Part shown: one piece after another, positions 47,436 through 56,463 of the stretch
Layout of the letters: each line of letters begins with the position of its first letter
How positions within the stretch are numbered: the first letter of the stretch is position 1
Assembly: GCF_002006995.1 (NCBI RefSeq)
Contig: NZ_MRUL01000016.1
Span: 1-64,000 of the forward strand
DNA from: Izhakiella australiensis
GTDB taxonomy: Bacteria > Pseudomonadota > Gammaproteobacteria > Enterobacterales > Enterobacteriaceae
Length of the DNA stretch: 64,000 nucleotides
Reading direction: 5' to 3'
Position numbers and translations under genes: made by a program
The notes under the pieces: model-generated
Told to the model about the DNA's origin: nothing
Seen by the model: the letters and a program-made list of their open reading frames with translations, nothing else
Database searches by the model: none

Positions 47436-47657
47436 ATGCGAACCTATACCACATCTCAGGCCCGTCAAAATATTGCTGAGGTAATGGAGGCGGCTACGGC
47501 TGGTGAGCCTGTAGAAATAACCCGCCGCGATGGCTCTGCCGCTGTGCTTATCAGCCGCGATGATTTCAACGCGTGGCAGGAAGCTAAGCTGGATGCTGAG
47601 TTTGCCGAAATTATGGGACGACACGATCGTACCATTAAGGCGCTGGCCGACAGATGA
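47436..47657 (+). CDS. phd: Phd/YefM-family antitoxin
   Basis: 73 residues from the ATG at 47436, which has AAAGGAGG six bases upstream; a start at 47415 would lie inside the operator. The N-terminal MRTYTTSQARQNIAEVMEAA and EPVEITRRDGSAAVLISRDDF form the Phd DNA-binding fold. The C-terminal helix (about residues 52-73) would bind and neutralise Doc. Overlaps doc by 4 bases, the usual toxin-antitoxin coupling. Confidence 0.9.
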   Translation: MRTYTTSQARQNIAEVMEAATAGEPVEITRRDGSAAVLISRDDFNAWQEAKLDAEFAEIMGRHDRTIKALADR

Positions 47658-48037
47658 AATGGATTAGCGCTCAGGAGGTGATAGCATTCCATGAGCGCCT
47701 GCTTACAGTTTTGACGGGCGTTCAGGGAATGCCAGAACCGGGAAGAGCAGAGGCGATTATTTATCGGGTTCAGAATCAGCTTTATTATGAAGGTGTTGAG
47801 GATATTCATGAGCTTGCAGCTATGTATCTTATTGCAATTGCTCGTGGGCATATTTTCAATGATGGCAATAAACGTACTGCTTTTTTTGTCGCGGTGGCAT
47901 TTTTAAACCGTAACGGGATTCGGATTCGTGATGAAGGCAATGAGCTGGAAGAATTGACCGTTTCAGCCGCTACGGGTGCTGTTACTACGGCACAAATCGC
48001 CGCTGTTCTTCGCCAACTTTCTTGCGATCTGCTGTAA
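47654..48037 (+). CDS. doc: Doc-family toxin (Fic-fold kinase)
   Basis: 127 residues. The Fic/Doc core motif is HIFNDGNKR (H66 to R74), the same sequence as in phage P1 Doc. Doc phosphorylates elongation factor Tu and stops translation, unlike AMP-transferring Fic proteins. All catalytic residues are present, so the toxin should be active if released from Phd. Confidence 0.92.
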   Translation: MKWISAQEVIAFHERLLTVLTGVQGMPEPGRAEAIIYRVQNQLYYEGVEDIHELAAMYLIAIARGHIFNDGNKRTAFFVAVAFLNRNGIRIRDEGNELEELTVSAATGAVTTAQIAAVLRQLSCDLL

Positions 48038-48200
48038 CTTAAAGCCGCCTATGTAAGCAGTCTGAGAACCCTGTGCAAAAACATGGAATTTGTTAACGCT
48101 CTGGCCCGTTTGTATGGCGGGTTAATTTTTATTTATCCAAACAAAATCAACTGATAGGCTTTATGGCAGTTATGTAATCCTGTAAATGGAGTTTAGGAAA

Positions 48201-48533
48201 ATGGCATTAGTAAACTGCCCGGAATGCAGTAAAGAAATTAGTGATTCAGCGTTTAAATGTCCGTCTTGCGGCCATCAGGTCAGAAAGCTGAAGCGCTCAT
48301 TTTTTGGCCGAATCGTTAAATAGGTATTTATCCTGTTTAACATCTTTATGATCTATTGCCTTTTTACCGGAATTGGTGACAGTAGTGACGTTATCAATGA
48401 CGCAGCCTCAGATGCAGAACGGATTGGGGCCGCAATTGGTACCGGGCTGGGGATGATGATGCTTGGAACCATCTGGGTTATTGGCGATATCATTATTGGA
48501 ATGTTTGTTTTCTTAACTCGCCCGAAATCATAA
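48201..48533 (+). pseudogene. Zinc-ribbon membrane protein interrupted by an in-frame amber codon
   Basis: The frame begins MALVNCPECSKEISDSAFKC with PSCGH, giving four zinc-ribbon cysteines in two CPxC pairs. It stops at TAG (48321-48323) after GRIVK, then goes on in the same frame with VFILFNIFMIYCLF and a second hydrophobic segment (MMMLGTIWVIGDIIIGMFVF), ending TRPKS at 48530. Members of this family that I recall are continuous zinc-ribbon plus two-helix proteins of about 110 residues with tryptophan at the stop position. The ribosome site is TTTAGGAAA. Function unknown. Confidence 0.7.
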
Positions 48534-48544
48534 AAGGTAATGGC

Positions 48545-49177
48545 ATGAAAAAGATAACCATTGCTCTGGCGCTGTGCTCTTCTGCTGTATCAACAGCGTA
48601 TGCGGCGGAATCAGTTAAAGTCGATATTAACAATGACGCATTAATGAAATGCAAATTCGAAGCAAAGAATGATGCGCGTTTAGCTTGTTACGATAATATT
48701 TTCCCACCGAAAGCCGCCGAAGAGGCGAAACCCGTAGTTGGTGTCGGAAAATGGCAAGTATTGACGAAAACTTCACCGATAGATGATTCAGAAAATGTTT
48801 TTGTTAGCCTTTCTGCTAATGATTCTTTCCGCTCTAACTTTGGCGAGTCGATTACCCCAGATCTCTACATTACATGCCGGGAGAAGAAAACGGAGTTATT
48901 TATCAACTGGGATACCTATCTGGGGCTGAACGAAACGCAAATGCTATTTCGTTTAGATAAACAGAAAGCAAAAACAAAGCGCTGGGATATCTCCAGCGAT
49001 ACTAAAGCGATCTTTTATCGTGGGAATGTGATCGAGTTTGTTAAGTCTCTAAGCCAAGCTAACGTAATGTTCACTCAGATCACGCCATACAACGAAAGCC
49101 CTGTAAATGCGACGTTTGATCTGGCTGGTCTGTCAGAGGCATTGAAACCACTGCAAAAAGCCTGCGGATGGAAGTAA
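48545..49177 (+). CDS. VasI/TagO-like type VI secretion-associated protein
   Basis: 210 residues with a signal peptide (residues 1-20, ending AYA). The core GKWQVLTKTSPIDDSENVFV, LYITCREKKTELFINW and ATFDLAGLSEALKPLQKACGW fits the VasI (TagO) family found beside type VI secretion genes and on prophage-like islands. No other secretion gene is near, so it is an orphan here. It is the last gene before the right-hand copy of the 59/60-bp repeat and starts 9 bases after the broken zinc-ribbon gene. Confidence 0.75.
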   Translation: MKKITIALALCSSAVSTAYAAESVKVDINNDALMKCKFEAKNDARLACYDNIFPPKAAEEAKPVVGVGKWQVLTKTSPIDDSENVFVSLSANDSFRSNFGESITPDLYITCREKKTELFINWDTYLGLNETQMLFRLDKQKAKTKRWDISSDTKAIFYRGNVIEFVKSLSQANVMFTQITPYNESPVNATFDLAGLSEALKPLQKACGWK

Positions 49178-49189
49178 TGCAGTGTGCAG

Positions 49190-49248
49190 CCCCGCCTTGA
49201 TGGCGGGTTTTTTTTATCAAAGAATTACCGTACTGCCTCATCAAATCA
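49190..49248. repeat. 59-bp direct repeat, right copy
   Basis: Repeats the CpxQ terminator region at 47145-47204 with one G missing from the stem. It also acts as a terminator for the VasI-like gene. The two copies lie about 2.0 kb apart. Confidence 0.85.
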
Positions 49249-49352
49249 TCAGCGTTGAAGGGGGAATATCGTTTTCCTGGCACCTTCCCAATAGTGATAG
49301 TTTAGCGATATTATAATGACCTCGAATATGGGTACAGATTGGTGGGATAAGT

Positions 49353-49649
49353 ATGTCTGAAATGGTTTTTTGTCGGGGATGCGGAAAAACGCTCCATAGC
49401 ACGGCCAGAACCTGCCCGAACTGCGGCGCAGTGCAGTATCCTGAAGGCCGTAAAAGCAAAATAGCCGCTGCGTTACTGGCATTCTTCCTCGGTGGATTTG
49501 GCGTTCATAAGTTTTATCTGGGGCAGGTGGGGCTGGGTATTTTGTATCTGCTCTTTTTCTGGACGGCTATCCCGGCAATCATTGCCTTTATCGAATTCAT
49601 CATTTATCTGTGCATGTCCGACGAAAAGTTTGCCCGTAAATACGGTTAA
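49353..49649 (+). CDS. Zinc-ribbon TM2-domain protein
   Basis: 98 residues. Four cysteines (CRGCG and CPNCG) form an N-terminal zinc ribbon. The TM2 domain follows: KSKIAAALLAFFLGGFGVHKFYLG, given in part as LLAFFLGGFGVHKFYLG, with a second helix (GLGILYLLFFWTAIPAIIAF). TM2 proteins are small inner-membrane proteins of unknown function. It lies 104 bases beyond the right-hand repeat, thus probably outside the 2-kb insert. Confidence 0.8.
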   Translation: MSEMVFCRGCGKTLHSTARTCPNCGAVQYPEGRKSKIAAALLAFFLGGFGVHKFYLGQVGLGILYLLFFWTAIPAIIAFIEFIIYLCMSDEKFARKYG

Positions 49650-50287
49650 TAAAAACGATGTCGCTCGCGGCTCTACGTCTGCAGCGATGAAACAGTTACC
49701 GCCAGTATGATTAATTTGTCATGTAAAGCCTGACGGCGATAAATGACGATAAATAATGCTGGCGGTCATTTTAAGCATCATGTATGACCTGCCCTACTCA
49801 GCCTCAGCCTCAGCCTCAGCCTCAGCCTCAGCCTCAGCCTCAGCCTCAGCCTCAGCCTCAGCCTCAGCCTCAGCCTCAGCCTCAGCCTCAGCCTCAGCCT
49901 CAGCCTCAGCGCAGGTAAACCCGCCCATCAGGTAGATAACGCATGTCATTGATCTGGCGTGTTGAACAATCTGTGTCGCAGCCTTATGCGTATCAGTCTG
50001 GTTTTGTTTGCCAGCAGTTTGAGCGCTGCGTGATAGAAAGCCTGTTTCGTATCAACAGGGCGATGAAAAGGCGGCTTGCTCCTGGTTTTTACTGCGTTGG
50101 GTGACGCGGACCGGGTTCCTCCAGCCGCTTAATAGATTAGCGGGGCAGCTCACGGCTTAACGGGACAGAAACCGGGGCAGATTCGCGCCGCCGCGTTGCA
50201 ATCGGCGTTATATCTGACAAAGAGTAGCCACCGGTTTTCCTGTTAGAATTGTAGTTTAAGAGATCTTATAAATCAGAGATGTTATCC
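49650..50287. other. Long intergenic region before fieF, containing a hexanucleotide repeat
   Basis: About 640 bases. Besides the repeat at 49797-49908 it holds the fieF upstream region. No intact gene is evident; one 51-codon frame through the repeat is discussed in the findings. Confidence 0.5.
49797..49908. repeat. Hexanucleotide tandem repeat, (GCCTCA)18
   Basis: Eighteen perfect copies of GCCTCA (49801-49908) preceded by a partial copy CTCA. Perfect identity over 112 bases indicates recent expansion by slippage, so copy number likely varies between strains. Since the unit is a multiple of three it would not shift any reading frame. Confidence 0.97.
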
Positions 50288-51190
50288 ATGGATCAACAAT
50301 ACGGACGTCTGGTCAGCCGCGCAGCTTTAGCGGCCACGGTGATGGCGCTGGCGTTACTACTGATAAAAATTTTCGCTTGGTGGTATACCGGGTCGGTCAG
50401 CCTGCTGGCGTCTCTGGTCGATTCGTTAGTGGATATTGCAGCGTCGCTGACTAATCTGCTGGTGGTGCGTTATTCCCTTCAGCCGGCCGATGAGGAGCAT
50501 AGCTTCGGTCACGGTAAAGCCGAATCGCTGGCCGCGCTGGCGCAAAGCATGTTTATTTCCGGCTCTGCGCTTTTCTTATTTCTGACCGGCTTTAAGCACC
50601 TGGTTGAACCTCAACCAATGCAAGGCGCTGGTTTTGGCGTTATCGTAACGCTGGTTGCACTGTTTAGTACGGTGATATTGGTTACTTTCCAGCGTTGGGT
50701 GGTCCGAAAAACGCGCAGTCAGGTGGTACGTGCTGATATGTTGCATTATCAGGCAGATGTGATGATGAACGGTGCGATTCTGATAGCATTAGTGCTGAGC
50801 TGGTATGGTTTCCTGCGAGCCGATGCGCTGTTCGCGTTAGGAATTGGCGTCTATATTCTCTACTGCGCTTTGCGTATGGGGCATGAGGCCGTGCAGGCGT
50901 TACTCGATCGCGCCCTGCCCGACGAAGAGCGCCAGGAGATTATCGCCATTGTGTCGGCCTGGCCCGGTATTGATGGCGCGCACGAGTTACGCACCAGAAT
51001 GTCAGGACCGACGCGTTTTATTCAGCTGCATTTGGAAATGAACGATAGTCTGGCGTTGGTTGATGCGCACCTGGTTGCCGATCAGATGGAGCAGGCGTTG
51101 TTAAGGAAGTTTCCCGGTTCGGATATCATTATCCATATCGATCCCTGCTCGGTGGTGCCGCTCGATCGCCAGGGGCAATATGAGTTATAA
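50288..51190 (+). CDS. fieF: Cation-efflux pump FieF
   Basis: 300 residues from the ATG at 50288 ([11 protein letters not shown]), as in E. coli; an ATG three codons earlier is less likely. A cation diffusion facilitator with six membrane helices. Metal-binding aspartates lie in [10 protein letters not shown] and in HYQADVMMN, with HGKAE in the second loop. The cytoplasmic C-terminal domain ([20 protein letters not shown], given as a 20-residue piece) dimerises and senses metal. It exports iron and zinc using the proton gradient. Confidence 0.96.
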   Translation: MDQQYGRLVSRAALAATVMALALLLIKIFAWWYTGSVSLLASLVDSLVDIAASLTNLLVVRYSLQPADEEHSFGHGKAESLAALAQSMFISGSALFLFLTGFKHLVEPQPMQGAGFGVIVTLVALFSTVILVTFQRWVVRKTRSQVVRADMLHYQADVMMNGAILIALVLSWYGFLRADALFALGIGVYILYCALRMGHEAVQALLDRALPDEERQEIIAIVSAWPGIDGAHELRTRMSGPTRFIQLHLEMNDSLALVDAHLVADQMEQALLRKFPGSDIIIHIDPCSVVPLDRQGQYEL

Positions 51191-51404
51191 CGTACTGAAG
51201 AGACAATCGAAGCGGGAATTCGCGGGCGCTCATGTTAATATGTAAAAAATAATAGCCTGATGTTGTCTGACCTGAATCAATTCAGCACAAGGTCTTTGAT
51301 ATACTATAGCCATCAATAGTCTTATGCCGGTTGTAACGTTACGATTGTCTCCAGCGGTTTTGCCGGCCAGGAATTCAATTAGCTTTAATAGTTCAGAGGT
51401 TGTC

Positions 51405-52367
51405 ATGATCAAAAAAATCGGTGTACTGACAAGCGGCGGCGACGCTCCCGGGATGAATGCCGCTATTCGTGGCGTGGTGCGAGCGGCGCTGGGTGAAGGA
51501 CTGGAAGTTTTTGGCATTTATGATGGCTATCTTGGCTTATACGAAGATCGGATGATCAATCTGGACCGCTACAGCGTTTCTGACATGATCAACCGCGGCG
51601 GCACCTTTCTGGGGTCTGCGCGTTTTCCTGAATTCCGTAATGAAGAAGTGCGCGCGGTAGCCATTGATAACATGAAAAAGCGTGGCATTGATGCGCTGGT
51701 CGTTATCGGTGGCGATGGCTCTTATATGGGAGCAAAGCGCCTGACTGAAATGGGTTTCCCCTGCATTGGCCTGCCAGGCACCATTGATAATGACGTCGCC
51801 GGTACCGATTACACCATTGGTTATTTCACCGCGCTGGAAACCGTGGTCGAGGCGATCGACCGCCTGCGTGACACGTCGTCTTCTCACCAGCGTATTTCCA
51901 TTGTCGAAGTCATGGGACGCTACTGCGGCGATCTGACCCTCGCGGCAGCGATTGCCGGCGGCTGTGAGTTTATTGTGCTGCCGGAAACGCCTTATACCCG
52001 TGAAGAGCTGCTGGCGGAGATCAAAGCCGGCATTGCTAAAGGCAAAAAGCATGCGATCGTCGCGATTACCGAGCATATCTGCGATATCGACGAACTGGCC
52101 CACTATATTGAAACTGAAACCAAGCGCGAGACTCGCTCAACGGTCCTCGGGCATATTCAGCGCGGCGGCGCGCCGGTGGCCTATGACCGCATTCTGGCCT
52201 CGCGGATGGGAACCTATTCCATCGAGCTGCTGCTGCAAGGCTACGGCGGCCGCTGCGTCGGTATTCAGAATGAGAAGATGGTGCATCACGACATCATCGA
52301 CGCAATTGAAAATATGAAGCGTCCGTTCAAAAGCGACTGGTTGGAAATGGCAAAAAGGCTTTACTGA
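51405..52367 (+). CDS. pfkA: 6-phosphofructokinase I
   Basis: 320 residues from the ATG at 51405 ([20 protein letters not shown]), with AGAGGTTGTC upstream. The ATP site GGDGS, the catalytic [16 protein letters not shown] and the effector region are intact. It commits fructose 6-phosphate to glycolysis and is controlled allosterically by ADP and PEP. Neighbours fieF and sbp as in E. coli. Confidence 0.98.
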   Translation: MIKKIGVLTSGGDAPGMNAAIRGVVRAALGEGLEVFGIYDGYLGLYEDRMINLDRYSVSDMINRGGTFLGSARFPEFRNEEVRAVAIDNMKKRGIDALVVIGGDGSYMGAKRLTEMGFPCIGLPGTIDNDVAGTDYTIGYFTALETVVEAIDRLRDTSSSHQRISIVEVMGRYCGDLTLAAAIAGGCEFIVLPETPYTREELLAEIKAGIAKGKKHAIVAITEHICDIDELAHYIETETKRETRSTVLGHIQRGGAPVAYDRILASRMGTYSIELLLQGYGGRCVGIQNEKMVHHDIIDAIENMKRPFKSDWLEMAKRLY

Positions 52368-52374
52368 TTTGTTC

Positions 52375-52399
52375 AGGCGCTGCTTTCAGCGCCTTTTTT
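52375..52399 (+). terminator. pfkA terminator
   Basis: AGGCGCTG-CTTT-CAGCGCCT then TTTTTA, starting 8 bases after the stop codon. Confidence 0.9.
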
Positions 52400-52506
52400 A
52401 TCGCTTCATATATTCCATAAAGTTATTACCTTTTATTTTTAATTCTTTAAAATTTGGATAGGCCTATGTCACGCTCTCCTGAGTCATTACCCTGGAGAGC
52501 GTTAGA

Positions 52507-53505
52507 ATGAAAAAGTGGAGTGTAGGTGCCATCCTGCTGCTGGCCTCTGGCAGCGTGCTGGCGAAAGATATTGAGTTGCTGAACGTTTCATATGACCCGA
52601 CGCGCGAATTGTACGATCAATACAATAAGGCGTTCTCCGCGCACTATAAAAAAGAGACCGGTGATAATGTCACTATTCGCCAGTCCCACGGCGGTTCAGG
52701 TAAGCAGGCCACCTCGGTTATCAACGGGATTCGCGCCGATGTGGTGACCCTGGCATTACAATCGGACATCGACGCGATTGCCGAACGCGGTCGCATTGAT
52801 AAGAACTGGATTAAGCGCCTGCCTGAAAACTCCGCGCCATACACTTCCACCATTGTATTTCTGGTACGCAAGGGCAATCCAAAACAGATCCACGACTGGA
52901 ACGATCTGACCCGGTCCGGCATATCAATCATTACGCCAAACCCGAAAACTTCCGGCGGCGCCCGCTGGAATTATCTGGCTGCCTGGGGTTACGCTCTGGA
53001 CCAAAGTCACGGCGATCAGCAGAAGGCCCTGCAGTTTGTGCGCGCGCTGTTTAAAAATGTCACCGTGCAGGATTCCGGCGCCCGCGGCGCAACCAATACC
53101 TTTGTGGAACGCGGGCTGGGCGATGTGTTGATCGCCTGGGAAAACGAAGCCTATATGGCGGTAAATAAGCTGCCGGGCGGTAAAGACAAGTTTGAAATTG
53201 TGACACCAAGCGAATCTATTCTGGCTGAGCCTACCGTTTCCGTAGTGGATAAGGTGGTGGATCAGCGCGATACGCGTAAGGTGGCGGAAGATTACCTTAA
53301 ATACCTCTATTCGCCCGAAGGTCAGGCCATTGCGGCGGAAAACTTTTACCGCCCTCGCGATCCGGCCATCGCCAAAAAATATGCTGATGTGTTTGCGCCG
53401 GTGAAGCTGTTTACCATTGAGGAGAAGTTCGGCGGCTGGGAAAAGGCGCAGAAAGCACATTTCGCTGATGGCGGCAGCTATGATCAGGTGATGAAGCCTG
53501 AGTGA
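52507..53505 (+). CDS. sbp: Periplasmic sulfate-binding protein
   Basis: 332 residues. Signal peptide of 19 residues ending VLA. The mature part begins [20 protein letters not shown] and has the sulfate-site segment [13 protein letters not shown] and [18 protein letters not shown]. It delivers sulfate to the CysTWA transporter. Expected to be under CysB control; no site was verified. Confidence 0.97.
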   Translation: MKKWSVGAILLLASGSVLAKDIELLNVSYDPTRELYDQYNKAFSAHYKKETGDNVTIRQSHGGSGKQATSVINGIRADVVTLALQSDIDAIAERGRIDKNWIKRLPENSAPYTSTIVFLVRKGNPKQIHDWNDLTRSGISIITPNPKTSGGARWNYLAAWGYALDQSHGDQQKALQFVRALFKNVTVQDSGARGATNTFVERGLGDVLIAWENEAYMAVNKLPGGKDKFEIVTPSESILAEPTVSVVDKVVDQRDTRKVAEDYLKYLYSPEGQAIAAENFYRPRDPAIAKKYADVFAPVKLFTIEEKFGGWEKAQKAHFADGGSYDQVMKPE

Positions 53506-53591
53506 GAGAATATCTCAGTCGTGATACAAGATTTGCATGATCTTCACCTCTGGTTCCATTACATTGTGGATAATGATTACCAGAGGTGACT

Positions 53592-54380
53592 ATGATGCAA
53601 GGACGAAAGCCCTTAGTCATTGTATTTTGCATAGTAATACTGTTAGCGATCGGCGCCGGCAGCTTTCAGGCACTGACGTTTCATAAAAACTCCGATGCGC
53701 TGTGGCGTATTATCAGTCAACAGTGCATACCAGACCAGGTGGAGCATCATAATCCTGCTCCCTGCCGGAACGTTGATTTACGCAATGGCTTTGTGGTTAT
53801 GAAGGACCGCAATGGCCCCCTGCAGTTTTTACTGATGCCGACCGAGCGCATCAGCGGTATCGAAAGTACGCAGCTGTTGCATCCTGCTAAAACCAATTTT
53901 TTCGCTGAAGCCTGGTATGCCCGCCACTATGCCGAGGAGCTGTACGGCAAGCCGCTGAACAGCGCTGTTTTCTCCCTTGCCGTGAATTCACCCTGGGGGC
54001 GTTCGCAAGACCAGCTGCATATACATATATCCTGCCTGCGACCTGATATTCGCCAGCGGCTTGATGCCCTGGCGCCGCAGCTGGATAGCCGCTGGCGCAA
54101 AGAGAAGCTCGATCAGCATGAGTGGCTGATAAGGACCGTAACTCGCGATGAGTTTAACCGTAAAAGCCCGTTCATATACCTGGCCAATGGCGTTCCCGGC
54201 GCCTGGGAAGAGATGGGGCACTATGGCATAGCCGTTGCGTCGCTGAATGATGGCCGCCGGGCAATTATGGTCATTAAGCGCAACCTGTTGACGCTCAATC
54301 GCGCTTCAGCTGAAGAGATTCAGGACCATAGCTGCGCGCTGGTATATGGTCATAACAGCGCGCCCGCCGCCGCAAAATAA
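53592..54380 (+). CDS. cdh: CDP-diacylglycerol pyrophosphatase
   Basis: 262 residues from the first of two tandem ATGs (53592), with AGAGG upstream; a GTG two codons earlier is possible. One N-terminal membrane anchor (about residues 8-28). The HIT-like motif QDQLHIHISCLRPD carries the catalytic histidines. It hydrolyses CDP-diacylglycerol to CMP and phosphatidate. More divergent from E. coli than its neighbours, but in the same place after sbp. tpiA, next in E. coli, is absent here. Confidence 0.93.
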   Translation: MMQGRKPLVIVFCIVILLAIGAGSFQALTFHKNSDALWRIISQQCIPDQVEHHNPAPCRNVDLRNGFVVMKDRNGPLQFLLMPTERISGIESTQLLHPAKTNFFAEAWYARHYAEELYGKPLNSAVFSLAVNSPWGRSQDQLHIHISCLRPDIRQRLDALAPQLDSRWRKEKLDQHEWLIRTVTRDEFNRKSPFIYLANGVPGAWEEMGHYGIAVASLNDGRRAIMVIKRNLLTLNRASAEEIQDHSCALVYGHNSAPAAAK

Positions 54381-54381
54381 A

Positions 54382-55398
54382 CTAACGGTGATGGTGGTGA
54401 TCTTCGACTGGCTTATCGTCTTTGTACTCTGCGGTGGCTATCCAGGCAGCGCAGAACAGCGTCAGGCGAGCAAAGAAGTAAAAGAAGGCCATCAGCCCCA
54501 GGACAGAACCAAACGCCGCGCCTGAAGGGGATGTGGCCAGTTTAGGCAGCGTCAACGTCATAACAAATTTAATCACTTCAAAGCCAATCGCGGCCAGCAG
54601 CGTGCCGCGAAACAGCGCCTTTTTACGCGGTTTATGCCGGGGTAATATCCAGAATATCCATAGGAAAAGTAAGTAGTTGGCCAGTATAGAGATGCTGGTG
54701 GCAATCAGGGTCATAGCCGGTTTCAGCCATTCGATATACTGTAGCCCCAGCGCCGTGACGATAGCATTCTGCGCTGCACCGGCCACCGAGGTGAGGGACA
54801 AGGTAATAATCAACGCCAGTACCAGCCCGGTTAGCGAGATGAAATCCCGGATATATTTACGCCAGAATTTTTCCTGATCCTGCGCTTTGCGCTCCCAGAC
54901 ATCGCGCGACTGGGCGCGGATGGCTTCGCGCAGGTTGCCCATCCAGCTAATGCCGGAGTAGAGAGCGACCAGCAGTCCGGTTAATCCGACGGTAGTACGC
55001 TGCTGTACCGCGGTGTTTACCGTGTTTTTCAAGGTATTGGCCAGATTCGGATCGCTGATGTTGTTAGCAATTTTATCAATCAGCTCGTTCAGCAGGCCCG
55101 GATGTGAGGCGAGAACAAATCCGATCGCCGCGAATGAAACCATCAGGATAGGAATCAGCGATAAAAACGAAAAATAGGTGATGGCGGCGCCGAACTGGCT
55201 TCCCAGACGATCGTTAAACCGTTCACCGGCGCGTATAAAGTGCGCCACGGCTGGAATTGCCTGAAACCAGCTGACAAAGCAGGAAAACCGGGTAATGGAT
55301 TTATCCACGGTTTTATTACCGGTCTTAACATTGATCAGCGGCTGCGCGTCGCCGCTGTTTTTCTCCTGCGGACGGGGAGGATTGTGGTTGTCCGTCAT
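54382..55398 (-). CDS. yhjD: YhjD inner-membrane protein (YihY/virulence factor BrkB family)
   Basis: 338 residues with about six membrane helices. The segments ERFNDRLGSQFGAAITYFSFL, given in part, ALYSGISWMGNLREAIRAQSRDVWER in part, and SPSGAAFGSVLGLMAFFYFFARL agree closely with E. coli YhjD. A YhjD point mutation lets E. coli survive without Kdo, pointing to a link with lipid A export. The C-terminus ends in four histidines. In E. coli it lies elsewhere in the chromosome. Confidence 0.9.
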   Translation of the reverse strand: MTDNHNPPRPQEKNSGDAQPLINVKTGNKTVDKSITRFSCFVSWFQAIPAVAHFIRAGERFNDRLGSQFGAAITYFSFLSLIPILMVSFAAIGFVLASHPGLLNELIDKIANNISDPNLANTLKNTVNTAVQQRTTVGLTGLLVALYSGISWMGNLREAIRAQSRDVWERKAQDQEKFWRKYIRDFISLTGLVLALIITLSLTSVAGAAQNAIVTALGLQYIEWLKPAMTLIATSISILANYLLFLWIFWILPRHKPRKKALFRGTLLAAIGFEVIKFVMTLTLPKLATSPSGAAFGSVLGLMAFFYFFARLTLFCAAWIATAEYKDDKPVEDHHHHR

Positions 55399-55444
55399 GA
55401 AACCTTTTTTCCTTTGCCTGTAATATTCTTAGCTAGTATAGCCT

Positions 55445-56347
55445 TCAGCGCTCAAGGTGCCTCTCTAATGACTGACTCAGCCAATCCATAAAAACGTGAA
55501 CGCGCCGGGCCAGATTGCGCCGATGTGGATAAATCAGCGACAGAGGCATGGGCTTCGCCCTAAAACGCGGCATTACCTCAACGACCTGGGTAGCCTCCAG
55601 AGCCTGGTGGAATCCTACCGCGGGAACCTGAATAATCCCCAACCCCGCGATGCAGGCGGCGCGGTAAGTTACGCTGTTATTTACCGTAATAACGCCGCCG
55701 GTCTGAATATAATGACACTGTCGACCATCATAGAATTCAAAACCTTCATGGGGGGCGCCCAGCGTCTGGCTATAATGCACCATTGCATGCTGCGACAGAT
55801 CGTCGGGGGATAGCGGCATGCCGAAGCGGGCCAGATAGTCAGGGCTGGCCAGATTTATCATGCGGAAATGGCCGAGCCGGCGCGCGACCAGGCCAGAATC
55901 GTCCAGCTCGCCTGCGCGTACTACGCAGTCAAACCCCTCGCGTATCACATCCACCCGATGATCGCTGCTGCTCAGCTCCAGCTCTATGCCGGGATAGTGC
56001 TGCAAGAATTTCGGCAGCTCGGGAATAACAAATTCGCTGGCCAGGCCGATTGGCATATCCACCCGTAAACGACCGCTTAGGGTTGCCGGATCGTGTCTGA
56101 ACAGTTCATCCATTTCCTCAAGGGTGGCGAGCAGATCGCGACAGCGCTCGTAGTAAATCCGGCCGTCATGGGTTAGCTGAACCCGGCGGGTAGTACGCTG
56201 TAGTAGTCGGGTTCCCATTTGATTTTCCAGCGCCTGCATTTGGCGTGACACGCTCCCTTTGGGGAGGCCCATGCTGGCGGCGGCCTTGGTGAAGCTTTCC
56301 ATTTCAGCGATACGCACGAACGCCTGCATTGCGTGAAATTTATCCAT
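55445..56347 (-). CDS. LysR-family transcriptional regulator
   Basis: 300 residues. N-terminal helix-turn-helix (MDKFHAMQAFVRIAEMESFT, then KAAASMGLPKGSVSRQMQALE). The C-terminal effector domain is of the CrgA/DsdC-like subgroup common in enterobacteria. It is divergent from the SDR gene with a 116-base gap, so it probably controls that gene. Effector unknown. Confidence 0.88.
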   Translation of the reverse strand: MDKFHAMQAFVRIAEMESFTKAAASMGLPKGSVSRQMQALENQMGTRLLQRTTRRVQLTHDGRIYYERCRDLLATLEEMDELFRHDPATLSGRLRVDMPIGLASEFVIPELPKFLQHYPGIELELSSSDHRVDVIREGFDCVVRAGELDDSGLVARRLGHFRMINLASPDYLARFGMPLSPDDLSQHAMVHYSQTLGAPHEGFEFYDGRQCHYIQTGGVITVNNSVTYRAACIAGLGIIQVPAVGFHQALEATQVVEVMPRFRAKPMPLSLIYPHRRNLARRVHVFMDWLSQSLERHLER

Positions 56348-56463
56348 AAGTTATCCCCATTGTTCTTATATATGAAACAGTGAAGCGTATTTTGCAGAAT
56401 TTATCATTTTATTTGTACGTAATATGCTTGTTTTATATTCACCGAATGAGACTGGAGTAGATA

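Noticed and set aside
48545-49177. Part of a type VI secretion cluster
   Set aside because: No other type VI secretion gene occurs in the window, so the VasI-like gene is an orphan.
47051-49283. Two minus-strand frames sharing DLMRQYGNSLIKKT
   Set aside because: The likeness comes only from the 59/60-bp DNA repeat and its terminator; they are not a protein family.
49797-49908. CRISPR array
   Set aside because: The repeat is a simple hexanucleotide with no spacers and no cas genes nearby.
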